DNA from: Apostichopus japonicus
Lineage: Eukaryota; Echinodermata; Holothuroidea; Aspidochirotida; Stichopodidae
Assembly (NCBI RefSeq): GCF_037975245.1
Contig: NC_092564.1
Coordinates: 5,634,484 to 5,698,483 of the forward strand
Length of the DNA: 64,000 nucleotides
Direction: 5' to 3'
The translations under genes and the position numbers were made by a program. This document shows positions 9,801 through 21,800 of the stretch, one piece after another. The notes below the pieces were generated by a model, which was given only the letters and a program-made list of their open reading frames with translations, did no database searches and was not told the DNA's origin. Every line of letters starts with the position of its first letter. The first letter of the stretch is position 1.

Positions 9801-12800
9801 CTTGTATACAGTGTGTTTAATTGATTAACAATTTCAGAGGGTTTGTCATCTTGTTGAACTTACATAGTACTGAAAAAACAGACTTTTAGATGTATACATG
9901 AAGTTCCCTACAGACTATTTTGCATGTGTACAGAACTTAAGTATATGAACCATGTTTTATAGACATTGGTGTTTCATATCAGTTTAATTGCAGCACCAGA
10001 GCACCCCCCCCCTCCCAAAAATGATTAATTGGTATCACCCTCCATAACACCATTTGGAAATATTGAAATAAATACAAATTATGGTAAGTCTATGGTCCAC
10101 CTAGAAAAAATCCTTAAATTTTTTTCTCTGAGCACTGTAGAGTAGGAAAAAGTTAGAGAGCTGACTTGTATTTGTTTTGTAGCATGTTCATTGAAACAGC
10201 TGTTGCAATTAGATGTTATAGTGATACTTTAAATACAATGTCTCCCTCCATGCAAACTTACCTTTGAGCACAAAATATGTCTGTGGCAGATTTTTCAAGT
10301 GGCCAATTGTTCATATTCAGTTTTGCCTACAAGTAGCCATTCCCCTCTTTTATAAAGTTTGTTTACAATATATCTTCTACTTCAATACCATCAGTATAGT
10401 TTAATTATCAATGCTTCAGCTGATGCCATTAAACCGAATGAAAGTTGCCATCAGTTGATGGTGGGCAACAAAATAGGTACCAACAGTACTATATTGGAAG
10501 ATATTAGTGTTGCGCCGATAATCGTTTTCAATATCGGTATCGGCCGATATTTGCAATATCGGCAGCATATCGGTATCGGTAAAATTTTGCCTAATTGCCG
10601 ATAACAGCAAGCCGATATTGAACTTTTTTTTTCACACCAGAGCTACTTATTTATACTTGCAATGATTTGTTAATCTGCCCAAGACGATCCATTTCTTTAG
10701 CGTCAGTTAAACTCTTATTCATTTTCGATTAATATCCATGGAAACCTGACCCTCCGTAACCTCTAAAACACGTCTACGGCGCGCGAATATAACCAATGAC
10801 CTTCGTGAACCTTGGCCTACACACAACATTAGTGCAGCATATATACACTGTACTAACCATTCATTTTCTCGTAGGCCTCCGTGAAAACCTTGGACATGAT
10901 GCAAAACTGCACAGTTCAGTACAGTTAGCTAGCTCTTCGGATCGTGTATGCATGGGGCGCGCGAAGCGGTGACTGTCAGTCACAATCTGAATATTCATTT
11001 TGAAGTTGCTTGTTACATTATCTCTGATTGGTTAGCCTTGTAAGTTGTTTGTAAATAAGCCAAGAATCTTGAATGAAGCGGATGACATATTTGAGGGAGG
11101 AGCGAGCACTGCAGCTACTGCAAGTTGTGTTATTTCAGCAGTAATAATTTTTGTCCCCCACGTAATACCAGTATCAGAGATGCGGACTGGGTAGGTCAGG
11201 GTCGACTACGGAGTTTTACTATCACAGGCGGTATACTACGGTTGCATGGCATGCGCAACATTGGGGATTGGGAAATATTTATAGACAGTCAAACGTTGTT
11301 ACCCCAGTCTAAATGAAACGTTCCAACAGATTGTACTGACCAATCGCCATTCATCTTGCGTTGAAGTAGACTACGTCACACAACAGTATTTCTATACGTT
11401 TCGGGCTCGACTTTTCCACTAACCATTGTTTACCTCTGTTTGAGGTGTGTTGAAAAATGTGAGCTGTCACGTGTCCCCGAATGGCGGGTTTTCCCAGGGG
11501 CTCGCTAATAAATTCACCTGTTGTTCCAGGAATGTGCGCAATTGGTATTCCGTTGTAGAAGCGTTAATACATTACATAAAGTGTTTAGAAGAAGGATGTT
11601 GTACTTATTCTTTGAACTTGTGTGGTAGGTAGTTTCACGGTTGAATACGATGCTTCACATAGTCTTGCTGAATGTTCCAGTTTGATATTTGAAACGTAGC
11701 CTGCAACTGTCATTTTAAATTTATTATAAATTTTACATTGTGATCGACAGTTCGTAAACTAATTAATATGCAATTTGGCAAGCATACGTTAACACTGTAG
11801 CTACTTGTAAGTCTACGATGTTAAGGCTCACATTTACTGCGTCCATTTTATTATCGTGTGCAGCGCTGTTGTGAAAAAGATTCCGGTTGGGTTTCAATTA
11901 CCATTCTCTTTTTCAAAACCAGGAAAAAAGTCATTCTTTTCAACTTAGGACAAAAGGAAAACAAAACACCATATTTTGTTGTTTACTTGAAGATTTATTT
12001 GTGAATGTATGCATGACTAAAAGTACGATTTTGCCTTTATTTTGTCTGTTAAAAAATATCGGTATCGGTATCGGTATCGGACCGATATTGGGATGATAAT
12101 ATCGGATATCGGCCAAAACCGATATTGGTAATATCGGCGCAACACTAGAAGATATTATCTTCAGCATTACTGAACACAACCAGACATTGTACCGAATGTT
12201 ATTCATGATGTCGTCCAGTTGTTCAACTTTGTTCAGTTATTACAATATATGTATACATTATGCATGTTAATGTTCAACAATAATCTGTTTTCTTCCATAG
12301 GTCTCCACAGATAATCCTGCTCTTATAAATCAGAAAGTACCCAAGGAGCTTATTTTAAGGTAAGCTTAAAGGGATCGTCGAGTAGGGTTGTGCAGGCAAT
12401 CGACCGCTACTGAAAAACATCGAGCAAAACATAATAAATAACATTTCATGAAGTTGCACAAGTTTGCAAGTAGAATGCACAATCTGATTGTTTTTGTTTC
12501 TAATGCTAGATATTAGATATTTGAAGGTACAGTAAGTGAGTTTTGCCAGGTAAAAAGCCCTCGTTACTCTCTCTCGGGAAGGGACCACAGTGGGTGGTCT
12601 CTGATGTCACCATGACGCAAGTACTTCCGAAGTTTCATTTCCCTGTCGTAATCTGGTTGTGTCATTTTTGTTCAGTTAAATGTGATACATCTATGGAATG
12701 TTTTACATAACTCTCAGTGTAGTGTGTATTCTAGGCACTTTTCAAATTTTCTCTTTTGTTTTGCATTTAATATACCTTTTGCGGATAAATGAATCGTATA

Positions 12801-15800
12801 GTTCAAGAGTATACATTTGAGCTCAGTTGCTGCTTGACAACCCAGCTAAAATTCTACTGTTCACTAAATGCAGTCATAAAATTTCATCAAACTTTAAGAA
12901 CTTGATATCATTGCAATGAAACATGGTAGTTGAAATAGTTCCCTTTTTCAGACCATTTTTTACATCTTTTTAAAGATGGCTATGATGGCTTTTTAAAGCC
13001 AAGATGGCTTTTTAAAGTTGGAAAGATGGAAAAGATGGCTTTTTAAAGATGGCTTCCCTGGCTAGTTTGACCTAAGTAGTTTTTTTTTGTTCTTTGTTGT
13101 TGAACAACAGAGAGTTATTCAATCATGTCACATCAATCAGCTCTGATTATCTGTTGATATGTCAAGTATAATTAAGTAAGAACTCCCCTCCACCTCAGCC
13201 CTCCCCCAAATAATATGTTGTGTCTTATCATGTAATTTCCTGTTTTTATTATCAGATTTAACTGATAGAATTGTGTATACTTTCAAGCTGAATTTTAACA
13301 GTTTCTGTAACTGAAACTAGTGGGGTACATCATACAGAGTGATTAAAGGGGAAAGATAATATAACCTGGAAGGTTATCTGTTACTATCAAAATCATTTAT
13401 TCAATTAGCCCAAAATTTTTGAAGGTTTGACAAATATTTGCATTACTGTATATATGTGGGACGATGTATTGATCAATGTTGTATTCAGGGATTAATGACT
13501 ACAATAATTTGGAATGGTTGTAGCCATGTGGTCTCTTCAGTGGCGTGCATAGAATTTGAAAGGTTGGGGGAGGGGGGAGTTGGGGGAGGGAGTAATTTCA
13601 ACTGAGTGAGTTGGTATAAGAGGGCCAGAGTTGAATCAAGGATTAAATTAAGGAAGGCTGTGGCCCTGGGGTCGTTGAAGCCGACTCCTATGTTGCTTGC
13701 ATGAAAAGTTTTCAATTTTTGGGTATATATTAATATTACAACCGATGTTTAATCTCTTCATGACAGTCTGCTGTTTCTGCTTAGCCTACCACACATTCCT
13801 TTGCAGAGGTACCTAGCCTAGCCTTGCAAAGATCAATCAGGTTTGAAACTGTTGTTGTCAAATGTCGACTCTAGGGGTTAATTGCTGTCTATATGTGCCT
13901 GTCTGGAAGAAAAGGAAAATGGGGACCCCCCTACCCCAGGGATGAATGATATGCTGCCACCAACTAAGGGCTGGGTAGCTCAGTTGGTTTGATGATGACA
14001 GGACATGTACAGGTTCCTGATGTCACTGGTTTGAATTCTGTTCTTACTATGAAATTGCTTCTACCATTTTAAGAGAGCAAAAAGTCACATCCCTCCTACA
14101 GTAGTTACGGTATATAGAGCTCAAGTACAGTAGCTTGGGCTTATCTTGTAAAAAGTGTGGAAATAGTTATCAAAGGCAATCTACCGTAAATATTGCCCGT
14201 CAATATTTCAGATGCAACATATTATCATATTATATAGTCATCACTGTGTACAGTATTATTCCTAATCTACTTTTTCTGCAATAAGTTTGGCAGCAGAAAC
14301 CCAGAAAATTGAGTTACAGTGAGATATATATATAGCAGAGATTCAAAGTACAGTACTGTACCTGTGGGTCGGGTAACACCACCAGTAAATTAGTTGACGA
14401 AGAAAATAATATTTTGATAAGGAGCTTACATTCAAAATCACTGTATGTATAGTACAGAGTATTAAAAGAATAAAACAGATTTTTACAGTGACAAACTGAG
14501 ATACCTTTTAAATATGACTGTAAAAACTGCCGACTTTCATTGTGAAAATATTCATGAAGAGGAGGATGATGGGAAGGTAAAGCGATTTCATATCCACTAT
14601 CGCATCATACAGTACATCGGCAAAGTGGAGCCCCCTGATGTGACTTTCAAACTTTACGGTAGGCCTATCTTTAAAAGGACAGGATTATTGTAGCTTTAAG
14701 TCCCCAAATCAGTGAGTTGGGTAACTCAAATGAACAGAGTATTACTGAATGCAATATTTTATACAAGCTCAGAAACCCAAAACCTATCACTTGCGTTGAT
14801 GTTTCATCTTTCGCTTTCTTTACCATGGACAAAGTACAAAATAAATGAAATGTTGCTAGGACGGTAGCGTTTCTCTTTGAACTTTTGAATGTACAACTTG
14901 CACTTTAATGGATTCTATCTAGCTCAGTGACACAGTCTGCTCTGTCACATTGAACAAATACTGTAGTTGCATGGCAAATGCAAATTTTATTGGTAAGTAC
15001 CCTAATCAAACCAATTGCTAAGTGACTTTCTCAGAATTATTTGGAAAACTGTTTGAGCTTGGTGAGTTCTGCATGTATGCAATTGCTGACGTCATTACAT
15101 CGTGTAACTAGTGTTGATTACAGCAAAGCTGCCGATGCTGTGGCCGAGTGGATCAAGGCGGAGGCATTTGAAGCAATGAGGCTCAGCAATCGGGAGGTTC
15201 CGGGTTCGATACACGGCTGGGTCATAGTAAGGTGGGCTTGTCATCCCAAGAGCAATCTACAGTTTTCCCATCTGAAATGACTTTCTAAATTGAAAAGATT
15301 CCAAAAATTTGAGTCAAAATGTTGAATTGGAAGCCACCCAATGTGTAAATTGAAATCCATAAGCCCTTGCGGGTTTCTCCCACATGAGTGGTCACTTAAG
15401 CATTGTAAAATAACTGCTGATTATTATTAATATTATGATTGTGCCGTAAAGTATTCTTTACATGTAGTGTGTAAAAATCACATTCTGTACACCAGTTTGG
15501 TCATCTTCCTACTTCAGGTTATTCTCAGCATTGCGTTTTCCATCGCTACATCAAACAACCCTAATCCAATTCTTATCCTATCAACTATTTTCCACTCAAA
15601 TACTGTACTGTACACTGTGTACAGTAGCTGGGTGTATTTTTTTTGTTTTGATGAATGCTAAAACATACTTCCTTTTGGCATTCAAAATACCTACAGTAGG
15701 TACAATGAGCTGCTGTTTAGCATCGCAACTGGATGATAGTAAAGAGGGCTAGCCTAAGTACTGCACGTAGTATACCTACTGTAGGCCTTAGCACTAATTT

Positions 15801-18800
15801 CCATGGTTACGCAGATGTGTCTTAGGCATCTAGCCTGAGTCTGTCGGTGTTTGGATTTGCTTTGAAATAAAATAATTTCTTTCTTTGAGCTGTCATAGCA
15901 TCATAGGTGACTGTGAGAAAGTGTTAAACACATTGGACAGAGGGATATTGACAAAGTTGCGGAAAATTTAAGTGACTCAAACAAAGAACTGTTAGGCTTT
16001 ATGTGGTACAGTGATCATTTGAATAGAGTATCGCAGATGTGACGATTAATAACGACAGCTCGCACTCTTCTCATGCATTCTTGATCAAGTATTATTAGCC
16101 GAAGGTCTTCAAGTGACAAGCCTAATCAAATACTGAGTAGTCGGTCTGTGAGACAAAGAGAAAATGAATCTACTGTAAACTAAGTCATTAGGATTGATGT
16201 GATTACAGACTTATCATCTCATAAGTAGATGTAGAATTATTGGTAGAATTAAGATATGGCCGAGGTGGTTAGATTTGGCCCAGGAGAACAAACGTTTATT
16301 GTAGGTCTAGTATATTGTATAAGGTACACTATTTACTATATATGCCAATAGTGTGACCATATGTGTTTTCCACCAAATCCCAGGGACATACAGAAATATT
16401 TATGTTGACACCCCTTATGTTGACATCAAGAATATAATTAACTACTGTACACTATATGTTTATCACAGATGGATGTAATTTTGAGGGCTTCTCAGTGTTT
16501 CGGTGGTTCATTGTTTCAAAGATGGTGGTCAACAGCCTAAATTTAGATCACCTCTTCCAGGAACAAGTTTTTTTGTGAAAGATAAAAATCCAACATTTGC
16601 CAATATACTATATTATTTGTAAATAAATTCAAAAATTGGTTTCCCATGTGAATTAATGCAGGCTATGGAATTATTTCCTTTATCTGTGATTTATGAATGA
16701 ACTTTATGTTTGTAATTGGAAACACCGAACAAGTCGCATACATGTTCAAGCTGTGTCTACAAACAGAAGGCCAAACAGGTAAACTTGTATTTGTTCAGGG
16801 TCTTTTTTGAGGCAAATTTGGGGATATTCCTGAGACTGTACATAATTCCAGGGACACATTTCATCCAGAGAAAGTACAAGAAATCTGTATTACTTTGCAG
16901 TAATCATACTGTGATAGTCTGCAGTAATCATACTGTGATAGTGTGCAGTAATCATACCGTATTAGTGTGCAGTAATCATACCGTGATAATCTGCAGTAAT
17001 GATAATGTGATAGTGTGCAGTAATAATACTTAAATAGTCTGCAGTAATCATACCATAATAGTATGAAGCAATGATACCGTATTAGTTTGCAGTAATGATA
17101 CTGTGAGAGTCTGCAGTAATCATAAAATAATAGTATGCAGTAATCATACTGTGATAGTCTGCAGTAATCACGCTGTGATACCGTGCCAAGCCATAATAAT
17201 CCATAGGGGATATGTAACAGCCCGTAGTAAGCCGTAGTGGAACCGCATCAACCCGTAAGAGAGCCATAGTAAGCCATAGCTATCCGTAAGTTATCCGCAC
17301 CTATACAGAGTAGACCTGAGAAGCTATCAGTATTAACAATCCTTATCAACCCGTAACAACTTCATAGTAACCCGTACTGGACCCTTATCAGCCCATAACA
17401 ACCCGTTCTGGATATGTAGCTTCAACCAACATTCGCCTTTCCATGCTGCCGGATCAACTTGCACTACGGATCGTACCAAACCCTCGCTCGATCCGGGAAA
17501 GTGTGAAAGGGGCTTAGTTCATGCTATAGTACTCGGTACTACAATAGTTTGCAGTACCATGCCTGATATACATAGTCTGCATTTCTGTTACATGAGCTAG
17601 AATAGCCTGCAATATGCATTCTGTATTTGTCTGCATATACCCTTACTTACATAATCACACTGTAACTAAGTCAATAGTGCTGTTACGGTATGTCAGCAAA
17701 ATGTGCAGCCTTCATAAATACTGTGGTCTCATGACATGGGACATATTTTGTGTGGCTATATGTACAGTAGTGTACGTACGGTAAAGGGCAATTTGTTCAA
17801 AATAAGCAGCTAGTGGATGTGACTTGGTGAAGTACAGTGGGTGTGTCCTTTGAATTGATGTTATTAATATGTTAAATTTGCCTTTCGACCTTACGTTACC
17901 AATGTCAGTCATGACATGAATGCAAGTTGTTTCATTCGTTATGAATTAATGCTTATTCACGAAATGGTTGAGCGTAAAATGTTATCTCAACTGCTCAATT
18001 CCAAACTTACAATTTTGACTTAAGATAAAGATTGGTGTCTTCTTTTGAACTGTCAGTAACAGAAACACAATTTTCAATGCATCCTGTAAATAAATTTTAC
18101 TTGACCTGAGTAGATTACATCGTATGTATTTTAGTCGTATTCTAATTTATTTCCTCCCCACAGTTTTACAGACTGAAATAATTTTTGCCTTTTTATTGGC
18201 CCTCCCAAACTACAGATTCCGGCATGAATCAATAAAAAACAGCCCAGAATCGAAAAGATGACTATACCGCATACGTACATAAAGGAAATGACAGTTTTAC
18301 AAGTACTGTGATTTCATAACAAATCGTTTGTCTCCTCTTAGCCTGCAATCTGTAATGACTTTTATACGACTCTGAGAGTGCTGTTAAATCATCTACGTGT
18401 TTAATACTGATGTTTACATATTTCCAGGCATTGTATATTCTCTATTATGATGCGGAGACCAAAGTGCTATTAGGAAGGTGAAATATAAATTATCTCTATT
18501 CTGTGGGGAATACTTCCTGCTTTTGAGGCCATCCTTATTGACATTTGCATCACATAATCTGTACTCAAACTGTTTTGGTTTTTTAAGGATAATATACTGT
18601 TGTAAGCAAAGGTCTATTGATATATGTACACTGTACTGTTGTTGTTAGTGTTGCATATATAGTAATAACATTCTTTAGTGTTTTCTCAATTAAAAGGGAA
18701 TAATTTGTTCATTAATGCATATGGCAAAATGCTCAGTAAAAATGGGCAAAGTGCTCTACAAATTCACATCAAGATGTGAATTAGCTCTGGTACGCAGGCA

Positions 18801-21800
18801 CCGTAGTATTTTAAAAGCGTTCTAGACAAAATTCAGAGCCTCCAATCCCTGCAGTCTAAAATTTGAACGCTAAATTTTTCCTTGAAGAAGAGAGAGAGAG
18901 GGGGGGGGGGGAGTGTGAGATGAAGTAATATCCCTTTTTTTCCCCCCCACACCTTTCCTCCTTGAATCCAAATTTGCCACATTGTTGATGCTGGAAGAAT
19001 TTTTGTCAAGTAAATGGCTTTAGGTCATTTTCAGACCTAGTTTTACTACAAACCAGCAGACAGACAAGCTGTACAAAGAAAGGAAACTTAAACATTAGCT
19101 GTTAAATCTCGTTTACAGCCTGTCTAGGTGAAAATTGAATATAAACAAACAAATAATACTTGGAAACCTCATTTCATGTTTTTAGCATTCCTTTTGGCAG
19201 ATGCTGTGTTGATCAGGCTTATAATTATGTACAACAGTTCTAGTAATGAAGCAAAATACAGTAATATTGAACAACTGTTTACTACAGTGTATGCATTCTG
19301 AGATGATGTGTTCTAGACATAACATGTGGAGAATGAGGGTTGGTGGGGATGGGATGGGGGTCGGTGAGGATGGGGTTTGGTGGGGGTGGGGTTGGTGGGG
19401 TGTAGTTTGGCTGGGTTTGTGGAGATGGTGGTGGGGGTTGGAATGGAGGTACAGTAGCAGGGAGTAATTTATCCGGTATGGCTTACCGACAATGCTTTAT
19501 AATTTAGAGAAATGGCCAAATTTGTGTTCTTAGTTACACACTCCTAAATGTTTCAGGGAATAATGCTATGCAAAACAGTCAGACTGCTAATTTGTTTTTT
19601 TTTATTCAAAGTTTTGCACAGTCACCATACTATTTTATGTGAGATAAAGTTTAGAGCCTTCAGACTGCTACAGAACACACAATTTGAACACTAAATCATT
19701 CCCTGTGCTTTGGCAGTAAATGTTAGCCTGGCTTAGAGCCTCTAGGAAAATCAGTTTAAAAGAAATGGAGAGAGGTGGAGGAGAAATCTTGCTTGTCTCC
19801 TAAATATAACCTACTTACTTTTGAGCACTTTTATAAAGTTTGCATAAATCCCTTCAAAAATATTAGTTGCTCTGATTTAAAATATGCTGTTAACTGTACA
19901 TTCTGTGTTTTTTTATATGGTCAGTAGATAACATATAGCGCTATATTACACAGGGGTACAGTACCCTAGTGGTACATCATGAATTGGACAGAGATGTCTC
20001 TAAAACTCTTGTGATTTAAACTATTTTATCACGGTAAATTTCAAACAAAAGATACGGATGCCATAGTGAGAATAGTTTCCAGAGTAGGAATTCATATTTA
20101 ATCAATCACAGATTTTAAGATTTGCTGATTCGTTGCCGTTTAAGTGCATCATCATACAGTACTGTCTGTACATACAATACCATGTTATCGTATGCTACCC
20201 GTACCTTGCCGAGACAAAAGTTTGTTTCTCTCTGTATGAGTAATTAACGCCCTGTCGCACTCACTGCACAGTTAGTATTTAACTGTCACGTACTGACTGA
20301 GCCCAGTACAGACTTTGTTTCTCATTATTCTGTTCATGTGGCTTTTACTGTACATTTTAGGCTGCAATGTGTTCTGTAGCCTAATTATGCAATGCTTGAG
20401 GGGAAAACAATTTCTAAAGTGCAGGTGTTGATTAAGTATGATCAAGAAAAATGGTCTATCATTGTTTCAGAATCATTTTTTTTTGGCAGGTAGGCTGAAA
20501 CCAAATGGCAAAGTCTACTGTTCATGTAAACATACTGTTCTCTACTGTACTGTAGAATCTTAAGGATGGAAAAAAGTGTTAGAATCACCATACTTACTGT
20601 ATAGCGCACAAGGTTAAAAGTACTACTTGTACATAAAGTATACTGTAGTGCAGCCTAAGAAAAACACATTTACTTTTCTCCTCGCTTACCTGTCTCCCAC
20701 AACCTTAGCACTCTTGAACTACCGTGCCTAGAATGAACTGGTAACCTTTTTTAATCTGTGCGCTCTCTATGACCGGCCCCTCTGGTCAATGCCCTTCTCA
20801 TTCTACCACCCAAAGTGCCTACATCGTCTTTTATTGCTTTATTATACACAAACATGTATATTACGGATAAAATCTTGTCTTAATTTCTCGTTCTTTTCCT
20901 ATCAAATTGTGCACTGTATGTACAGTATACACTTTATTGAGTCAGGTCCTCCATGTTCTTATGATGGAAAGCTATTGTACCGTCATTAACATGACTTTAT
21001 ATTTAAGTATTTCATTTATGCCTTACCTGTCCCCTCACAACAATTGCACTCTTGTCATCTTTGGTCATTGGTCACTTCCAGTCAACCAACCTCTTGTGTT
21101 GTTTTACTAGCCGAAGTGTCTAACCGAGACTGTCGAGCATGACAGAGAGTTCTCACAATCTCTGTCTCAATAATTGGTAAATCACCAAATCCTTTTCTAG
21201 TGGCTTCCTAAGTCCGCCATAGAACTGCTCATGAACCTTCTGATGTAAGTTTTTATTTTGTGGTCGGCATTTTTGTCAGGCTGATTGTTGCTGTTTTCAT
21301 GCATCTACACTTGTGTGTGTGACCCAGTTCTGTGAGAATGGTCTGGTTGGTTGCTCCTTTCATCCCTTACCTATGTGACTTGTTGACCTTTTTCCTGTTT
21401 GTTTTTGTTTTTCGCTTTTGTTTTCATTTCTGTGGTTGTTTTAGCATTTGTTAAATTTAATAAGTTTTATAAAGTTGTTTTCAAATAGATCTCTCTCCAC
21501 CTTTGTCGTTCAGAATTTTCTCGTACCTTGATGTTGTGAGTCTTTGCAGATGTGCCCAGGTATCAAGGGTGAGTTAAAAGTTATAAAATAAGAAAGTTGG
21601 TATTTGTTTGTAACTTTACATGTTGAACTTTACATAATGCTTCAAATTTCACTTAAGCTTAGTATTACAGCCAGAGAAGAATAACTCCAGAGAAGAATAA
21701 ACTCCACAATACTTAAATACCTACTGCTGGATATTGTGTATATTTACTACCCTTCATTCCTCTCCTCTACACACCCACTACGATGTACCCTTGCCACAGA

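Larger units (their letters stand above)
3842..12300 (+). other. FBXL20-like intron 1 (8.5 kb)
   Basis: Holds the collapsed LTR retroelement (about 4400-6400), a G-run/C-run pair at 6642-6671, a TA dinucleotide run near 8440-8459, a C-run at about 10004-10013 and the 1.64-kb hAT element (10505-12147). The stretches 6400-8400 and 8460-10500 show no recognisable gene. Confidence 0.6.
12360..21513 (+). other. FBXL20-like intron 2 (9.2 kb)
   Basis: Holds a GATGGCTTTTTAAAG repeat (about 12970-13050), a possible lone hAT-like end CAGTGGCGTGCATAG at 13538, two tRNA-derived SINEs (13968, 15130), a 24-bp minisatellite (16897-17180) and a degenerate CCCGTA/CCATAG-type repeat field (17180-17420). It also holds G-rich tracts near 18890-18912 and 19330-19446 and a dispersed repeat (20670-20745). 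No other coding sequence seen. Confidence 0.6.

Noticed and set aside
13538-13700. A complete hAT element starting CAGTGGCGTGCATAG
   Set aside because: No matching right terminus or second copy of the GGTCTCTT flank was found.
15130-15220. A functional tRNA(Leu/Ser) gene
   Set aside because: Promoter boxes are present but arms are imperfect and a SINE body with an ATT-rich tail follows.
17480-17516. hAT-like right end GTGTGAAAGGGGCTTA
   Set aside because: It resembles a TIR, but no partner end or duplication was found upstream.
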